64,000 bases of DNA from the NCBI RefSeq assembly GCF_000143415.4, contig NW_003314265.1, forward strand, positions 1,570,446 through 1,634,445, in the 5' to 3' direction. The notes under the pieces were generated by a model. The model worked only from the letters and a program-made list of their open reading frames with translations. It searched no databases and had not been told where the DNA came from. This DNA comes from Selaginella moellendorffii. Taxonomy: Eukaryota > Streptophyta > Lycopodiopsida > Selaginellales > Selaginellaceae. The position numbers and the translations under genes are program-made. How positions within the stretch are numbered: the first letter of the stretch is position 1; each line of letters starts with the position of its first letter. Positions 46,057-57,514 of the stretch are shown in pieces.

Positions 46057-48276
46057 ATGGGCAAGAAGCAGCACAGCAAGGATCGGCTCTTCATCACACG
46101 CACGGAATGGGCGACGGAATGGGGAGGCGCCAAGGACAGGGACGTGCGCCTTCCGTTCAAGCGCCTTCCATACTACTGCTGCGCGTAAGTTTTTCGATTT
46201 CATGATTTCTAGCAGGACCTGGGAAAATGTGGTGTTCTAGGCTTACTTTCACGCCATTCTCCGATCCAATGTGTACGAAAGAGGGGCACGTCTTCGAGCT
46301 CATGTAAGCTGATTTTTCTTCGTTTTTCCTGACTTTTTTCCAGGCATATCGTGCCTTATGTGCAGAAGCATAAGAAGAATCCTGTCACTGGCACTCCTCT
46401 CAGCTTGAAGGATTTGATCAAGCTAGAGTTTCACAAAAACGCAGATGGTGAGCGAGTCATGCTGCTCTTTGATTGGTTTTGAGCGTTGCCTTTTGACTCT
46501 AGTTTCTTGTGTGCAGGAGAGTATCACTGTCCTGTCCTTCACAAAGTCTTCACAGAATTCACACACATTGTTGCGATTAAGACGACTGGGAACGTCTTCT
46601 CGTACGAGGTTTGCAATCAGCTATAGAAGTAATCTATTGTTTCAATTTGTAGTTCTGTAGGCAATCAAGGAGCTCAATTTGAAGGCCAAAAACTGGAAAG
46701 AACTTCTAACTGATGAACCCTTTACCAGGAACGATATAATCACCATTCAGGTAAATAATTGTTTGCGTCATCTTAAATCTGACAAGACATTCTGTTATGA
46801 CTGAAAGGATCCTAACCAGCTCGAGACAAAAGTTCTGTCAGAGTTCGATCATGTTCAAAAGGAAATTATTGTCGAAAGTGAAGGTATGCGTGTTTCTGTG
46901 TCTTTTCAGTTCGTTGCAATATCTTGTGTTGTAGAGATGAGGAAGATGAAAGAAGACCCGGAGTACTACATCAACATGTCCGAAGATACCAAGCGTATGC
47001 TGCGAGATCTGGGAACCGAGAAAGCGAAACAAGTGGCAGACGAAGGTGGTGGTGGTGGTAAAGCTCAGACACAGCGTGCTGCCGCTCTTGCGGCTGTGAA
47101 ATCAGCTAAAGAGATTCCTGAGGACACAACTCCTGCTCCAGCAATGAGCATTGTTGACAAAGCGTCTGCTGCTCTACACGGGAAAACTCACGCCTCCGCC
47201 AAAGCGCTGAGTGCAGAGAAGTCCGCTGCTCGTGTTGCTGCTCATGTCGCCGGCGAGCGTGTGCCCGTTAACACGCAGCTGGTGAAGAGCCGGTATTCGT
47301 CCGGGGCTGCTTCTCGATCATTAACTTCAACAACGTACGCTCCAGTGACGACGAACGAAGAGGAGTTTGTGAAAGCGGAAAAAAATCCGAAAAAGAAAGG
47401 ATACGCCAAGCTTCAAACCACGCATGGCGAGCTTAACATCGAGCTGCACTGCGACATGGCACCACGGACGTGCGAGAACTTCCTGACCCTTTGCGAGCGC
47501 GGCTACTACGATGGTGTCATATTTCATCGAAACATCAGGTTTGTCCTAGATTTTGGAGATTCCATCTTGACGTTTCTATTCTCTCAGGAATTTCATGATT
47601 CAAGGAGGCGATCCCACAGGCACGGGACACGGAGGGAAGTCTATATGGGGAAAGCCTTTCAAAGATGAGTTTCACTCCAAGCTGCAACATTCCGGCAGAG
47701 GCATACTAAGCATGGCCAACAGTGGTCCTCACAGTAACGGTTCGCAGTTTTTTATTCTCTACAAGTCGGCACCACATTTGAATCGCAAGCACACGGTGTT
47801 TGGCAACGTGGTGGGAGGCATCGAAGCTTTGTCTATTATGGATAAAGTTCCTGTAGACGATGAGGATCGTCCTTTGGTAAGCTCTTGTCCTTTCCCGTGT
47901 CTCTGCCTTATACTTTACTCATGCAGGAAGAAATCAAAATCCTGAAGGCTTCGGTTTACGTGAACCCGTACACAGAACCAGAGGAACCAGAAGAACAAAA
48001 ACACAAAGCCGAAGAAACAGAGACGGAGAACGTGAGTCCCACACTTTTTTATTCTCTAAATGTATTTGAGCTCATGAGGAAGCACTGTTTTCCCAGGACA
48101 AGGTCGGATCATGGTACAGCAATCCACCTGTATCGACTGGCGGCGGAGTTGCCAAATACCTTAAATCAAGCGGGAAGCTAGCTTCGTCTCTACATGCTGA
48201 CAGCGAAGAGCTGCCAAGGAAAAAGATCACTGCTGACTCTGGCGGAGTTGCATTTAAAGACTTCTCCGGATGGTGA
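46057..48276 (+). CDS. U-box cyclophilin, PUB49/CYP65 (PPIL2 family)
   Basis: Ten exons, join of 46057-46184, 46241-46303, 46344-46447, 46517-46608, 46661-46750, 46808-46883, 46935-47538, 47588-47876, 47927-48031, 48097-48276; 576 aa. It starts [20 protein letters not shown] and has a U-box ([56 protein letters not shown]) and a coiled, Ala-rich middle. The cyclophilin domain covers about 345-505 ([73 protein letters not shown]). It combines ubiquitin ligase and peptidyl-prolyl isomerase modules and is nuclear, linked to spliceosomes and transcription in homologues. The C-terminus ends [10 protein letters not shown] as in orthologues. Confidence 0.95.
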
Positions 48277-48576
48277 TATCAAACGCTCGTGACTAGAGCT
48301 TTGATTCATCCATCTTCGTCTAAATCGAGACTGGAAAGGAGTAAGTCTTCCCATTTCTAAAGCTGAGCATTCATATCTCCTACATTATGACTTCCAGGTT
48401 TCTCGTAGATTTGAGCGGCGAGGACCTCGCTCGGTATGTCTGTAAAACTTTTCTGTATTGACAGTATATTATTCTCTCCCTCTTGCAAAATTATCTCCTC
48501 TAAAACGGTCCCTCTACGAGACAGATATGCCTGTAAAAGCTCTGTGCGCGTTCTCTACGGTTGAATGCTTCCAAGG
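48277..48576. other. Spacer, convergent 3' ends
   Basis: 300 bp of 3' UTRs of PUB49 and GALT. Nothing else seen. Confidence 0.4.
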
Positions 48577-51043
48577 TTATCTCATGTTACAGCACTGAGC
48601 ATCGCCTTTTTGCAGCTTGTCCCACATACACAACATCTGGCGCGGCGATTGATAATGTGCCGTGTAGTAATCTTCGACGCAACCCCATTGACAAAACTTG
48701 AGATTGTGGACGTAGTGAACCGCCTGTGCGAGATTGAACTGGACGACCCACATTCCCATGCTCACGTCTTCCATCTTGAACAGCTGAAAGAGGAGAAGGG
48801 CATATATAAAGTAAGCAATCTCCTCGTACTACGAGATCAAAGTTTCCTTACTCTCAGTGTGTGGTTGTTTTGCTGTTGTAAGATGAACTCGGCGATGTCC
48901 GACGAGATGACGTACCCCGGGCCATTAGCGTAAGGAGGATACTCTTCCTCGGGCCACTCCTGCGAACTCTCTCGATAAGCAACGACAAAGAGGAAGAAAC
49001 AAAGATTTACCTCGTAAGTTACAGCCCATTTGCCTTCTCTCAATGGTCTGTGAAATTGGTTGATGTTACCCATGTAGAGTCCGGGGGCCTTCTTAGTGTT
49101 CTTCAACAAGTTGGCAATCGTTTCCACCCTCACAAAGGTATCATCGTCAGTTTTCATTACGTTCTTTGCTGATACGTTCCTAATCTGTGCCACACAGCAA
49201 AGATGAACGTGAGTTTTCCTATAGACTCAACGAAGAAGCTCACCGCATATTCACAAATCGCGACAGTCTTGAGAACAACGAGATCGTAGTGATCAATGAA
49301 AGGCAACATCACCATATCGCCAAAATATTCTGCTTCCTCTCTCACTTGTAAGTTGATCTCAAGGTCAGAATGCTGCAACAACATAGTCGCTCCACGGATC
49401 AGAAACAAAACTTCCAACAGATAAGACAAGACAAGCAGCTGCTTACCAGTGCGACGAAAAATCTCGCGACCACCAGCGATGATCGAATAGACGTCGATTG
49501 CATCCACGTCTTCCGGACGGCCATTCTCTCCGCAAAGTGGTTGCTTGCCGAGAGGATTCCTATGAAGAGATGGACGGATCCACCCGGTAGAGGAGGAGCC
49601 TTATATTGCTCCGACTCTTCCAGCGGGAGATCCGACGAAACCACCGAGTGTGACGATGGTAAGCCCGTCGCAACAACGGAGCGAACCTCAACATCGCCGC
49701 CAATGGCAAAACCAGTGGCTTCCTCGAGGATGAATCCCTGCAAAAAAGAGGAGCTTGTAAGTTTCCCAGTCAAGAAAAAAGACATTTTTCTCGAACTTAC
49801 AGTCCGGTATGGAAAAGAAGTGATGTGCCTGCCATCGACACTAACGTGGTACCCCTCCCATCCAGCCCGAATCGTCAAGACGAACAGCCTCTCCTCGGCA
49901 AACGGGTACCGCCAGTCCAATCCTCCCTTCTCGGGCTCTGGTATCCAAGTGTTGAGCCAAGTGTTCGCGTTCTTCCCGGGAATTCGCGTAGCAGCGTTAC
50001 TACTGCTGCCCTTGCTGCTACTCCCTTCCTCCTCTCTCAGCCAGTTCTCGCATCTCGGCAATCCATCCACTGCGAAGAACAGCGTAAGAAACCAACCTTT
50101 CGCGAAAGCTTTGCCATGACTTACCAGCTTCTTCATCCGGAGAGAGCCATCCCTCGCAGCGGAGCGCGGCGCCCCACTGCCCGCGGTAGCAAGTGTTCAT
50201 CTCGATCACGGGGTTGCCGCTCCAGTCGCCCCGGAGCCGCGGATTTACGTGGAGAATTCGCGGCGGGTCCTCCCCGTTCACCAGCTTGAGCCCGCGGAGC
50301 TCCACCATGAACTGCGACACCATCACGTCGCTCTGGCCGTCGGGCAGCATCCTTATGTGTGGCGAGTTCTCGGGGTGGGCTTTGAGAGGCCGCGCGACGA
50401 GCGTGACCGAGGAGCCCGACGCCAGGCCGCACGGTATGACCGCGACGTTGGCGGTACCGCGCAGCTCGTCGCCGGAGACGATCACCACCTGGGGGCACTG
50501 CGAGTTCTTGCGCGGCGGCGACGAGGCCAGCGTGGTGAGGTTGCTGCTGTGCTGCTTTGCCGCCGCCGGCGAGGCGGCGAAGTTGGACTCGACGAGCTGC
50601 CACATCTTGGCGCCGGCGACGCGGGCGGCGCGGGCGGCGTGGAGCAGCGCGGTAGCCGAGGACGCGGGTGGTGGCGAGCTTCGTTCCTCCTCTCCTCCTT
50701 CCACTGGACGTGGCTTGGGCAATCCCTGTTCTTCCTGGGGATGGTTCTTACTGCTCGAGGACGGGCCAGAGCTCGAGGATCCATGGTGTTGCGGGGAGCG
50801 TGTAGACGAGAGATCTTCTTTAGCTCCATCTATGAGAGCTCGGCGAGGCTTGGCTGGGATCTCTTCCCTGAGCTCCTGCTGCGTCGACGCACCGACCGCC
50901 TTGAGCTGCGCCCTGGGCTGGAACAGATTTGGGGCTTCCAGCGTCATGGCGATCAGGCACAGCCCCACCACGCCCAGCATCACGCGGATGATCCGAAGCC
51001 GGCTCCACGGCGCTACCTCCCATCTCGATGGACTTTTCCTCAT
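48577..51043 (-). CDS. Hydroxyproline O-galactosyltransferase (GALT, GT31 with galectin domain)
   Basis: Seven exons, join of 48577-48783, 48852-48959, 49011-49184, 49244-49372, 49447-49737, 49801-50069, 50125-51043; 698 aa. It is a type II Golgi protein: short basic N-terminus, then a signal anchor ([20 protein letters not shown]), a disordered stem, a galectin-like domain ([40 protein letters not shown]) and the beta-1,3-galactosyltransferase domain. The latter has [35 protein letters not shown], the DxD-type metal site in [12 protein letters not shown], and the EDVSMGMW block. GALT enzymes add the first galactose to hydroxyproline of arabinogalactan proteins. The Met at 51043 is preferred over upstream frames, which are Ser-repeat leader translated from a GA tract. 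Confidence 0.93.
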
Positions 51044-52428
51044 CCTATCCTCCCTGGATCCTCGCCGGAGAGGGGAAGAAGAGCAAGAAAGAGAAAGCGA
51101 GAGAGAGAGAGAGATAGAGAGAGACCAAAAGCGACTGTGGTGGCTCAATCTAGCTCCTCCCAAGATGCTGGAAGCTCTCTCCCAGCCCAGAAATCTCTGC
51201 CCGTGACCGCCTCTTACACATCGCACTGCCAAATCCGATCCGGCCGCTCGAGTCAAAGCGCCTCCTTCCCTTACCCTCCTTGCCTACCACTGCCGCTGCT
51301 CTAGCGCTACCGCCATAGCAAGGGCCTGGATCCCCGCATCGTCGTCACCGCCACCGCGGCCTTGACGCCGTGTGATCCCACCGAGGGCGACGGCGCCGCG
51401 CGTCCGCTCGCGCCGGATGAATCCAAATCCCGGAATCCCCCACCATTTTAATTCTCCGGATTCCAAATTAGCGCCCCAGCGCCTATCCCGATCGATCGCT
51501 CCCACCTCGCGAATAGAAAGAACCCTATTTTTTTCTTCTCCCGCAGGCAGCGCAGCAGCTTATTTTCGGGAGGAGACTGTACGGCTGGCTCGCGACATCG
51601 CCGTCCGTACGCGGTGTTTCCGTTGGCCGTGTCAGACCGTCGACCTGGCAGCCACGTCGCGCCACGCCGGCGCGGTGGGGCGCCACGTCGGCCCATAACG
51701 GCTTTTGGCCCAGCCCTAGATTCTGTCCTGATAACTTTGTGTGAGACACATATACATGTCGTCGTCATGTCCCACCCCACGCCATTTTCTTTGAGCGCAA
51801 AGAATGCCTGGGTTAGAATTAGGTCTGACAAAAGGTGGTGGGGGGTGGCGGGCAGAATATATGTGGTGGGCAACACACGGAAAGAAGGCATATTTTGGAG
51901 GGCGGCTCTGGGTAGAATCATAGGATTTTTACCCTTAAGACAATCATCCCTGGTATGATTTGCATCCAACCATGTATTTGATATCCGTTCTTGTTCTTTT
52001 CTTTGTTGTTGTTTAACCAAGAAGATTGGGCGGATTTGTCCGGCTGGCATTCAAGGCACGCATCTTTCTTTAGCGAAATTGGTGGACACTTCGCTCTCGC
52101 GAATAGAAAATCTTCTACCGAAGGACAAACATATGTCCATTTAGTTTGAAGAAGCGATTTATACGGTTGGTGTTGATGTTATTGTCTTGCTCTTGCTGGT
52201 GGGCATAGCCATAGCCTAGGGTGGTGGGACTTTATAACCAAACCCCTGCATTTCTCGTTACCAAGAAAGATCCACTCCACCAGATATTTGGAAACGCCAG
52301 GACTCGAACCCCAGGCACAAATAAAGAAATCACATCTTAGGGTTTAGGGCTTGGAGCTTCAAGAATGAATGGGATGGCGATGGCGCTAGAGAGGTGAGCG
52401 GCATTCTAGTCGATAGGTCTCCACTGCC
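51044..52428. other. Divergent promoter region, GALT / PRP4
   Basis: About 1.4 kb between two start codons. A GA-rich run (51095-51123) lies in the GALT leader. Long open frames overlapping 51250-52050 are GC-rich noise with no domain. A telo-box-like tagggtttagggc occurs near 52339 before PRP4. Confidence 0.4.
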
Positions 52429-54218
52429 ATGGCCGCGGAGGTCGCCAAGACCGTGGCGCTCGCGGACATCCCGACGCTCCACTCGGATGGCGCTGCCGCG
52501 GTAGCCAAGAAGGATGAGTATGAGGTGTCCGAGGCGAGCAAGGTCGCGCGGGAGAAGCATGAGAAGGACATGGAGAGGATCTTGCTCCAGCGGCGGGCGG
52601 CTGCGCTGGCGGTCCCGACCAGCGATGCCGCCGTGAAGGAGAAGCTGCGGCAGATGGGCCAGCCGGTGACGCTGTTTGGGGAGCGCGAGATGGAGCGCCG
52701 GGACCGGCTGCGCTACCTCATGGCCGATGAGGGTGGTGATCGGCTCCCCCAGAAGCAGGAGGCCAAGGAGGAGTCCGTCAAGATCTCGGCTGTCCAGAAG
52801 AGCACCTTCTACACCGAGGGCACTGCGGACTTGCTGCGAGCGAGGATGGAGATCCTCCACTTCTCCGTTCCTCGCGCCGCCGACAGGATTGCTCGAGCGA
52901 AGCGGAAGAGGGAGAATCCGGACGAGGACGAGGAGCAGGAGATCAAGTCGGTGCTCAAATCCGTCGCCAACTTCTCGCTGGATTGCAGTGAGATTGGCGA
53001 CGACAGGCCCTTGACGGGATGCGCATTCTCGCCAGACTCGGCGCTTCTCGCTACGTGGTACGTGAAAGTTTTTGTTTTCAGCAGAGCTAGTTTTCAGTAT
53101 GTTCTTTGTCATTCATCTTTTGTTTGTTTGTTTGTGTATCGCAGTGGCTGGACTGGTGTCGCAAAGATCTGGAGCGTGCCCGACGTGAAAAAAGTGGGAG
53201 CGCTCAAAGGCCATCACACGGAGAGGTTAACGGACGTCGTCTTCTCTCCCGATGGACAGAACATAGCGACAGCATCTGCGGATCGGACAGCCATGGTCTG
53301 GGACCTTCAAGGAAACATGAAGATGGCTTTCAAGGGCCACTTGACGCGCCTGGCGAGGATCGCGTTCCATCCATCGGGAGCCTACATTGGAACGACCAGC
53401 TTCGACAAAACTTGGAGGCTCTGGGATGTGAACACCGGAGCGGAGGTGCTGCTGCAAGAGGGCCACAGCCGGGGCCTGTACGGAATCGCTTTCCAGTGCG
53501 ATGGCTCGCTGGTGGCTTCCTGCGGCATGGATGCCTTGACCCGTGTGTGGGATCTTCGTACCGGACGGAGTATCATGGCTCTGGAGGGTCATGTGAAGCC
53601 GGTGCTGGGTGTGGATTTCTCGAAGAACGGCTACCACTTAGCAACCGGAGGAGAGGATCATACGTGCAAGATCTGGGACTTGAGGAGGAAGGCAATGCTC
53701 TACACCATTCCGGCTCACTCCTCCCTGATTTCCCAGGTGAAGTACGAGCGCGAAGATGGATACTATCTCATGACAGCTTCTTTTGACAACACGGCCAAGG
53801 TTCGTACAAAGCTGCTTTTGCACGTCTTACGTGTGAGTTCCTTCTTGCAGGCATGGTCGGGACGCGATTTCAAGCCCGTGAAGACGCTATCGGGACACGA
53901 AGGGAAGCTCACAGGCGTTGATGTAACTTCTGGTATTTGTTTTTCCCTGCTCTTTTATTGGTACGCTTCAGAGATCAGGAATTGACGTGACTGCTTGTTT
54001 TCGCAGACAACCAGTACGTTGTTACAGTGGCTCACGACAGGACAATCAAGCTGTGGTCGCAGAAGAACAGCCCAGCGGATGACAAAGAAGATGAAGAAAT
54101 GCCTGACGTGGGAGAGGGAGAGCAGCAGCAGCATGAGACACAAGAACTCGCAGAAATGGAATCAGAAAAGGAAGAACAAGAAGATGACGAAGGAGAAATG
54201 GAGCCTCCTGTTCAATAG
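52429..54218 (+). CDS. PRP4: PRP4 (PRPF4) U4/U6 snRNP WD40 splicing factor
   Basis: Four exons, join of 52429-53057, 53145-53799, 53851-53932, 54007-54218; 525 aa. The N-terminal SFM (splicing factor motif) domain is AVKEKLRQMGQPVTLFGERE, RRDRLRYLM. Seven WD40 repeats follow (LTGCAFSPDSALLATCGWTG, TDVVFSPDGQNIATASADRT, GHLTRLARIAFHPSGAYIG, DKTWRLWDVNTG, DALTRVWDLRTGRSIMALEG, GEDHTCKIWDLRRKAM, YVVTVAHDRTIKLW), then an acidic tail. PRP4 binds PRP3 and the U4/U6 snRNA in the tri-snRNP. The plant orthologue is required for gametic cell fate (LACHESIS). Confidence 0.95.
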
Positions 54219-55141
54219 CATCCGTCGTCATGAGATTCGCGGCTCCAGGAGGTGGCGATGGAGACAAGCTAACAAATGGACGCAAGTACTCCCAGGCAAT
54301 GTGTGTTCTTTCTTTTCCTTCCGAGCTGCTGACCAGGTACTTTACGTTTCGTTCGTCCTCGCCAGATAACTTGGAAGTGATGGAGCAGATCAAGACGAAG
54401 CTAGTCTTTGGTTATCCAGCTTACTTACTTTCTCTCCCACGGCGTCGTGGATGAGGAGGGTGTCAGTGGAGGTGGCTGTGATCGCGTCCCCACTCGAAAT
54501 ATCCCATCTCCTGGCTCAGCAGCGATTGCAAGTAGTTACTCTTGATGCCAGAAAGGGAGTGCTTAGAAATGGTACCCGGTGCGGCAGTCACAACAATCCC
54601 ACGCCGAACGCAAGAAGAGGCAGCCATTCTTATTTTCACAGAAAATATCCATCTATAAGCATTACCATGGCTTGACTCGCCATAAGCGTCATTAATCTTC
54701 CCAAACTGGAGGATGATAATCAGCGCCAGCAACTAGCAACAACATATCCGTGGACGCAAAACCAAGCAGCGGCTTGGCTGCGCATCTCGTTATTTATCTC
54801 TGGCGAGTCGACATTGTTGGCATTTGGATCGCGGCTACATAAAACAAGCACCAGCGCCCTTATTCCCTAAGCGTGCGTTGCTTGTACGAGCTTCTAGTGG
54901 GAGCCAAACAACTTTACCTTTCATAATCGCTTCCGCTTTTCGGACCTCCAATCACAAAAAACCTGCATGCATTCCTCTCCATCAATAAAAAAAAAAGGGT
55001 GGTGCCACCTCTGGATGTAAACCAGCGCCTATCATAACTCCTTCATGGCAACAATGGGATTTGTCTCATTTGACCTTTTGGAATATCTACTAAATCCCCT
55101 TCCAAAAATATTTGATTAGGGTTTAAGAGGGTGTTTCGCCC
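54219..55141. other. Intergenic, no assignable gene
   Basis: About 920 bp. A minus-strand frame at 54463-54732 starts with a hydrophobic stretch but has no recognisable domain or splice completion. The rest is ordinary spacer with an A-run near 54987. Confidence 0.4.
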
Positions 55142-56367
55142 ATGGAGATGCCAGCGTGGATCTCCCTCTGCTACGAGGGCACGTACTACGTTCTCTACAA
55201 ACCGTGGGGGCAGCTCGAGTTCGTCGGCGAGCGACTCGTAGCGCTGCTCGCGGATCATCCGGACCCGAAAGAATGGAGGCGCCTGCTCGAAAACGCCGTC
55301 TTCATCCAGGTGATCGCACCGTGGTGATCAAGGCTCAAGCTTTGATCTTTTTTTCTTCCCTCCGCCTAACTCGTGTGTGTGCTCGACAGTGCCAAGATCG
55401 AGAGAGAAGCGAGCATCAACCCTCGGACGCGATCATCGACGCAGTCCGCGACTACATGCTTGCTGACGCCCGGCGTGAACGAGAATACCTGGAAGATATG
55501 GGGCAATTCTACATTATGAGCAGGAGTGCTGCTCTGAAAGCGAGGATGGCGATCCTCGAGGACCCTGTCCGGTTCCGGGACTTCATCCGGAACGAGGCCG
55601 AGAATTTAATGGGAGGAAGAAACGAGTGGGCGTTCCTGTGCCTGAACATCGAGTCCCACGAGCGACTCTGGTTTCGCTTGCTCGAGCTCGGCGTGTTAGT
55701 GTCGAATGAAGAGCCGGACATGGAGCCGCCGCAGCTTGACCTCGACATGGGGTACGTCTACATCATCGACTTGGATGCCGGAACTTTCTCGATCAGCTCC
55801 CGCCATGTTCTACGTTCGGGTACCTGGAAGGTAAGCTTTTCTGGATTCACGTCGGAAGTCTCCATTGTTTCTTCCTGGTGTCTTTGTGTAGATGGGGAAG
55901 ATCCCCAAGAACTGGCGGCGACGTCTCCAAATTCCAGTGCCCTGGATCGAGCTAGCGACTGCGTACTCGCCCGCTGTCAAGAAGATCGTCCTGGAGAGGC
56001 TCAACAACGGTGGCAACTGGCTGTTTCGCATGGTGGTCGACAAGCTCAGCTCTCCATACCAGAGCTTCGACGAGTGTCTCAACATCCTGCAGCTCATCCA
56101 GAACTTTTTGTTCGTCGAGGACGGTGATCATGGCAAAGCTGCGTATGCCAAGATTAAAACGAGCCAGGTACGTTTAGCACAGGACCAGGCTCAGGAGGTA
56201 AGTAACTCTCCTCAAGTGTTTTCTACAAACTCTTTGTTTTCTTATAGGCGCAAGAAGAGGACGAGGAGCCTTGGGTTGAAGAGGAAGAGGAAGAGGGAAG
56301 CTGCGGCATCGGGGGTGAAGGGCAGTTTGCATTGCGCACGGTTTTAGCGGTCCTGCTTTCTATGTGA
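55142..56367 (+). CDS. Uncharacterised protein, 344 aa
   Basis: Four exons in phase 0, join of 55142-55309, 55390-55830, 55892-56197, 56248-56367. I do not recognise a named family. The N-terminus reads SLCYEGTYYVLYKPWGQLE and the centre MGYVYIIDLDAGTFSI, a pattern reminiscent of uncharacterised proteins that pair a Y-x-V-Y-K-x-W start with a Y-I-I/V-D-L-D strand. The rest is mixed alpha/beta (WRRRLQIPVPWIELATAYSP, LQLIQNFLFVEDGDHG), then a Glu-rich segment and a short hydrophobic end (FALRTVLAVLLSM). No signal peptide. The second intron-exon junctions are clean and all exons sum to 345 codons, so it looks like a working gene. An alternative donor at 56168 would remove ten codons. Confidence 0.65.
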
Positions 56368-56896
56368 GCCCGCCAACTTAGGAAACTTTTAAGCTTGGGA
56401 GCTTTGCAGTTCATCATCGTTCTTCTCCTTCCAGCTTTTAAGTTTGGATCGCCACTCGACAAGGTGGATCTCGATCACTTGTGCTGCAGCCGGAAAACTA
56501 GCTGCATTCGAGATGCTCTCAGGTATGACCCAGTTGAATAAGCAGTGGGGCTTCAAACTTGGTGCCATTCTCATTTCACCACAATCACTTGAGGGAACGC
56601 TCTCAATTCCGACCAAGAGAGCCAAGATGAGGAGTAGTGGTACGAGCAGGAACTTAACGAGAAAGAGCTTGTGGAACTTAGCGACGACGATGATAGTGCT
56701 CCAGACGAGCGCTCGCGGTCGGACTAGAACATCAGTCAGGTACTGTGACCGTTGCTAATCTATATCATGCCGAGTGAAGTTCTCAAGGAGAATCACTCTT
56801 GGTTATCCAAGCAAAATATTTCTTACATCTAGCCTAGTGGGCGCGATATCAAACTAAAGTTAGGGCTTGGGATAGGGAGGGAAGAAATCGAGGAGG
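56368..56896. other. Intergenic
   Basis: About 530 bp between the unknown gene and the ESSS-like gene. Open frames on both strands overlap fully and show no domain. Confidence 0.4.
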
Positions 56897-57282
56897 ATGG
56901 GTTTTATCAAGGAATTCGCGGAGCACTGGATCCGGCAGATGATGGAGGACCCGCGCGAGCGGGAGCGGCTGTGGAAGGAGCGCATGGTGGTGGCCAAGCG
57001 GCGGAGCGACAAGAATCTCGAGTACTGGTCACTCCCCGTCAAGCCTTACGGCTTCTGGCAGGCGCCCAAGTACACCAAGGTCTACTACTACAAGCTCCAC
57101 CAGAGCAACATCAAGGGCCGCCAGGATCCCTTTGATGTCATCCAGCCCGACTTGATCAACCACATCGAGCGCCCCGCATTCCTTGGTAAGTTTTGCTTCC
57201 TCTTTAGTTTCTTCTTGCGTGTTCTTAGCTTATCGAGTTCTCTCTCTTTTTTACAGATCCAGATGGCTATCCTCTGGACTGA
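56897..57282 (+). CDS. Complex I ESSS-like subunit (NDUFB11 family)
   Basis: Two exons, join of 56897-57185 and 57257-57282; 104 aa. It begins MGFIKEFAEHWIRQMMEDPR and continues ERERLWKERMVV, then YWSLPVKPYGFW and GRQDPFDVI. The start, the DPRERER block and PYGFW match plant proteins annotated as the ESSS subunit of mitochondrial NADH dehydrogenase; the match is from memory and length agrees. The last exon adds only DPDGYPLD. There is no clear membrane helix, so the family assignment is less certain than for the larger genes. Confidence 0.65.
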
Positions 57283-57514
57283 GCGAGTGAAATCGATCGA
57301 GAGAGAATAACTTTGAAAGACAAATATATCTTTCGACCTTGTTCAAACAACAAAAGCTTACGTGATTGCGCTTATTTGTGTCCCGAGTGAGGATCAACTT
57401 TTTTAGCTCACTCTGTGCTATATCCAATGTTTGGACAATCGAAGCTATACATCCCTGGGGTTGTAAGAGAAACAAATAAGAATCGATAAAAATCACCCGC
57501 GAGGAGGAAAGTCT

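Noticed and set aside
50125..51304. Long plus-strand open frames opposite the GALT first exon (337 and 351 aa)
   Set aside because: They are shadows of a GC-rich exon. The minus frame carries the anchor, galectin and GT31 sequence and spliced continuation.
52290..52320. Minus-strand GGGGTTCGAGTCC, tRNA-like T loop
   Set aside because: The stem around the loop does not pair and no cloverleaf can be drawn. A tRNA-derived short element cannot be excluded but is not supported.
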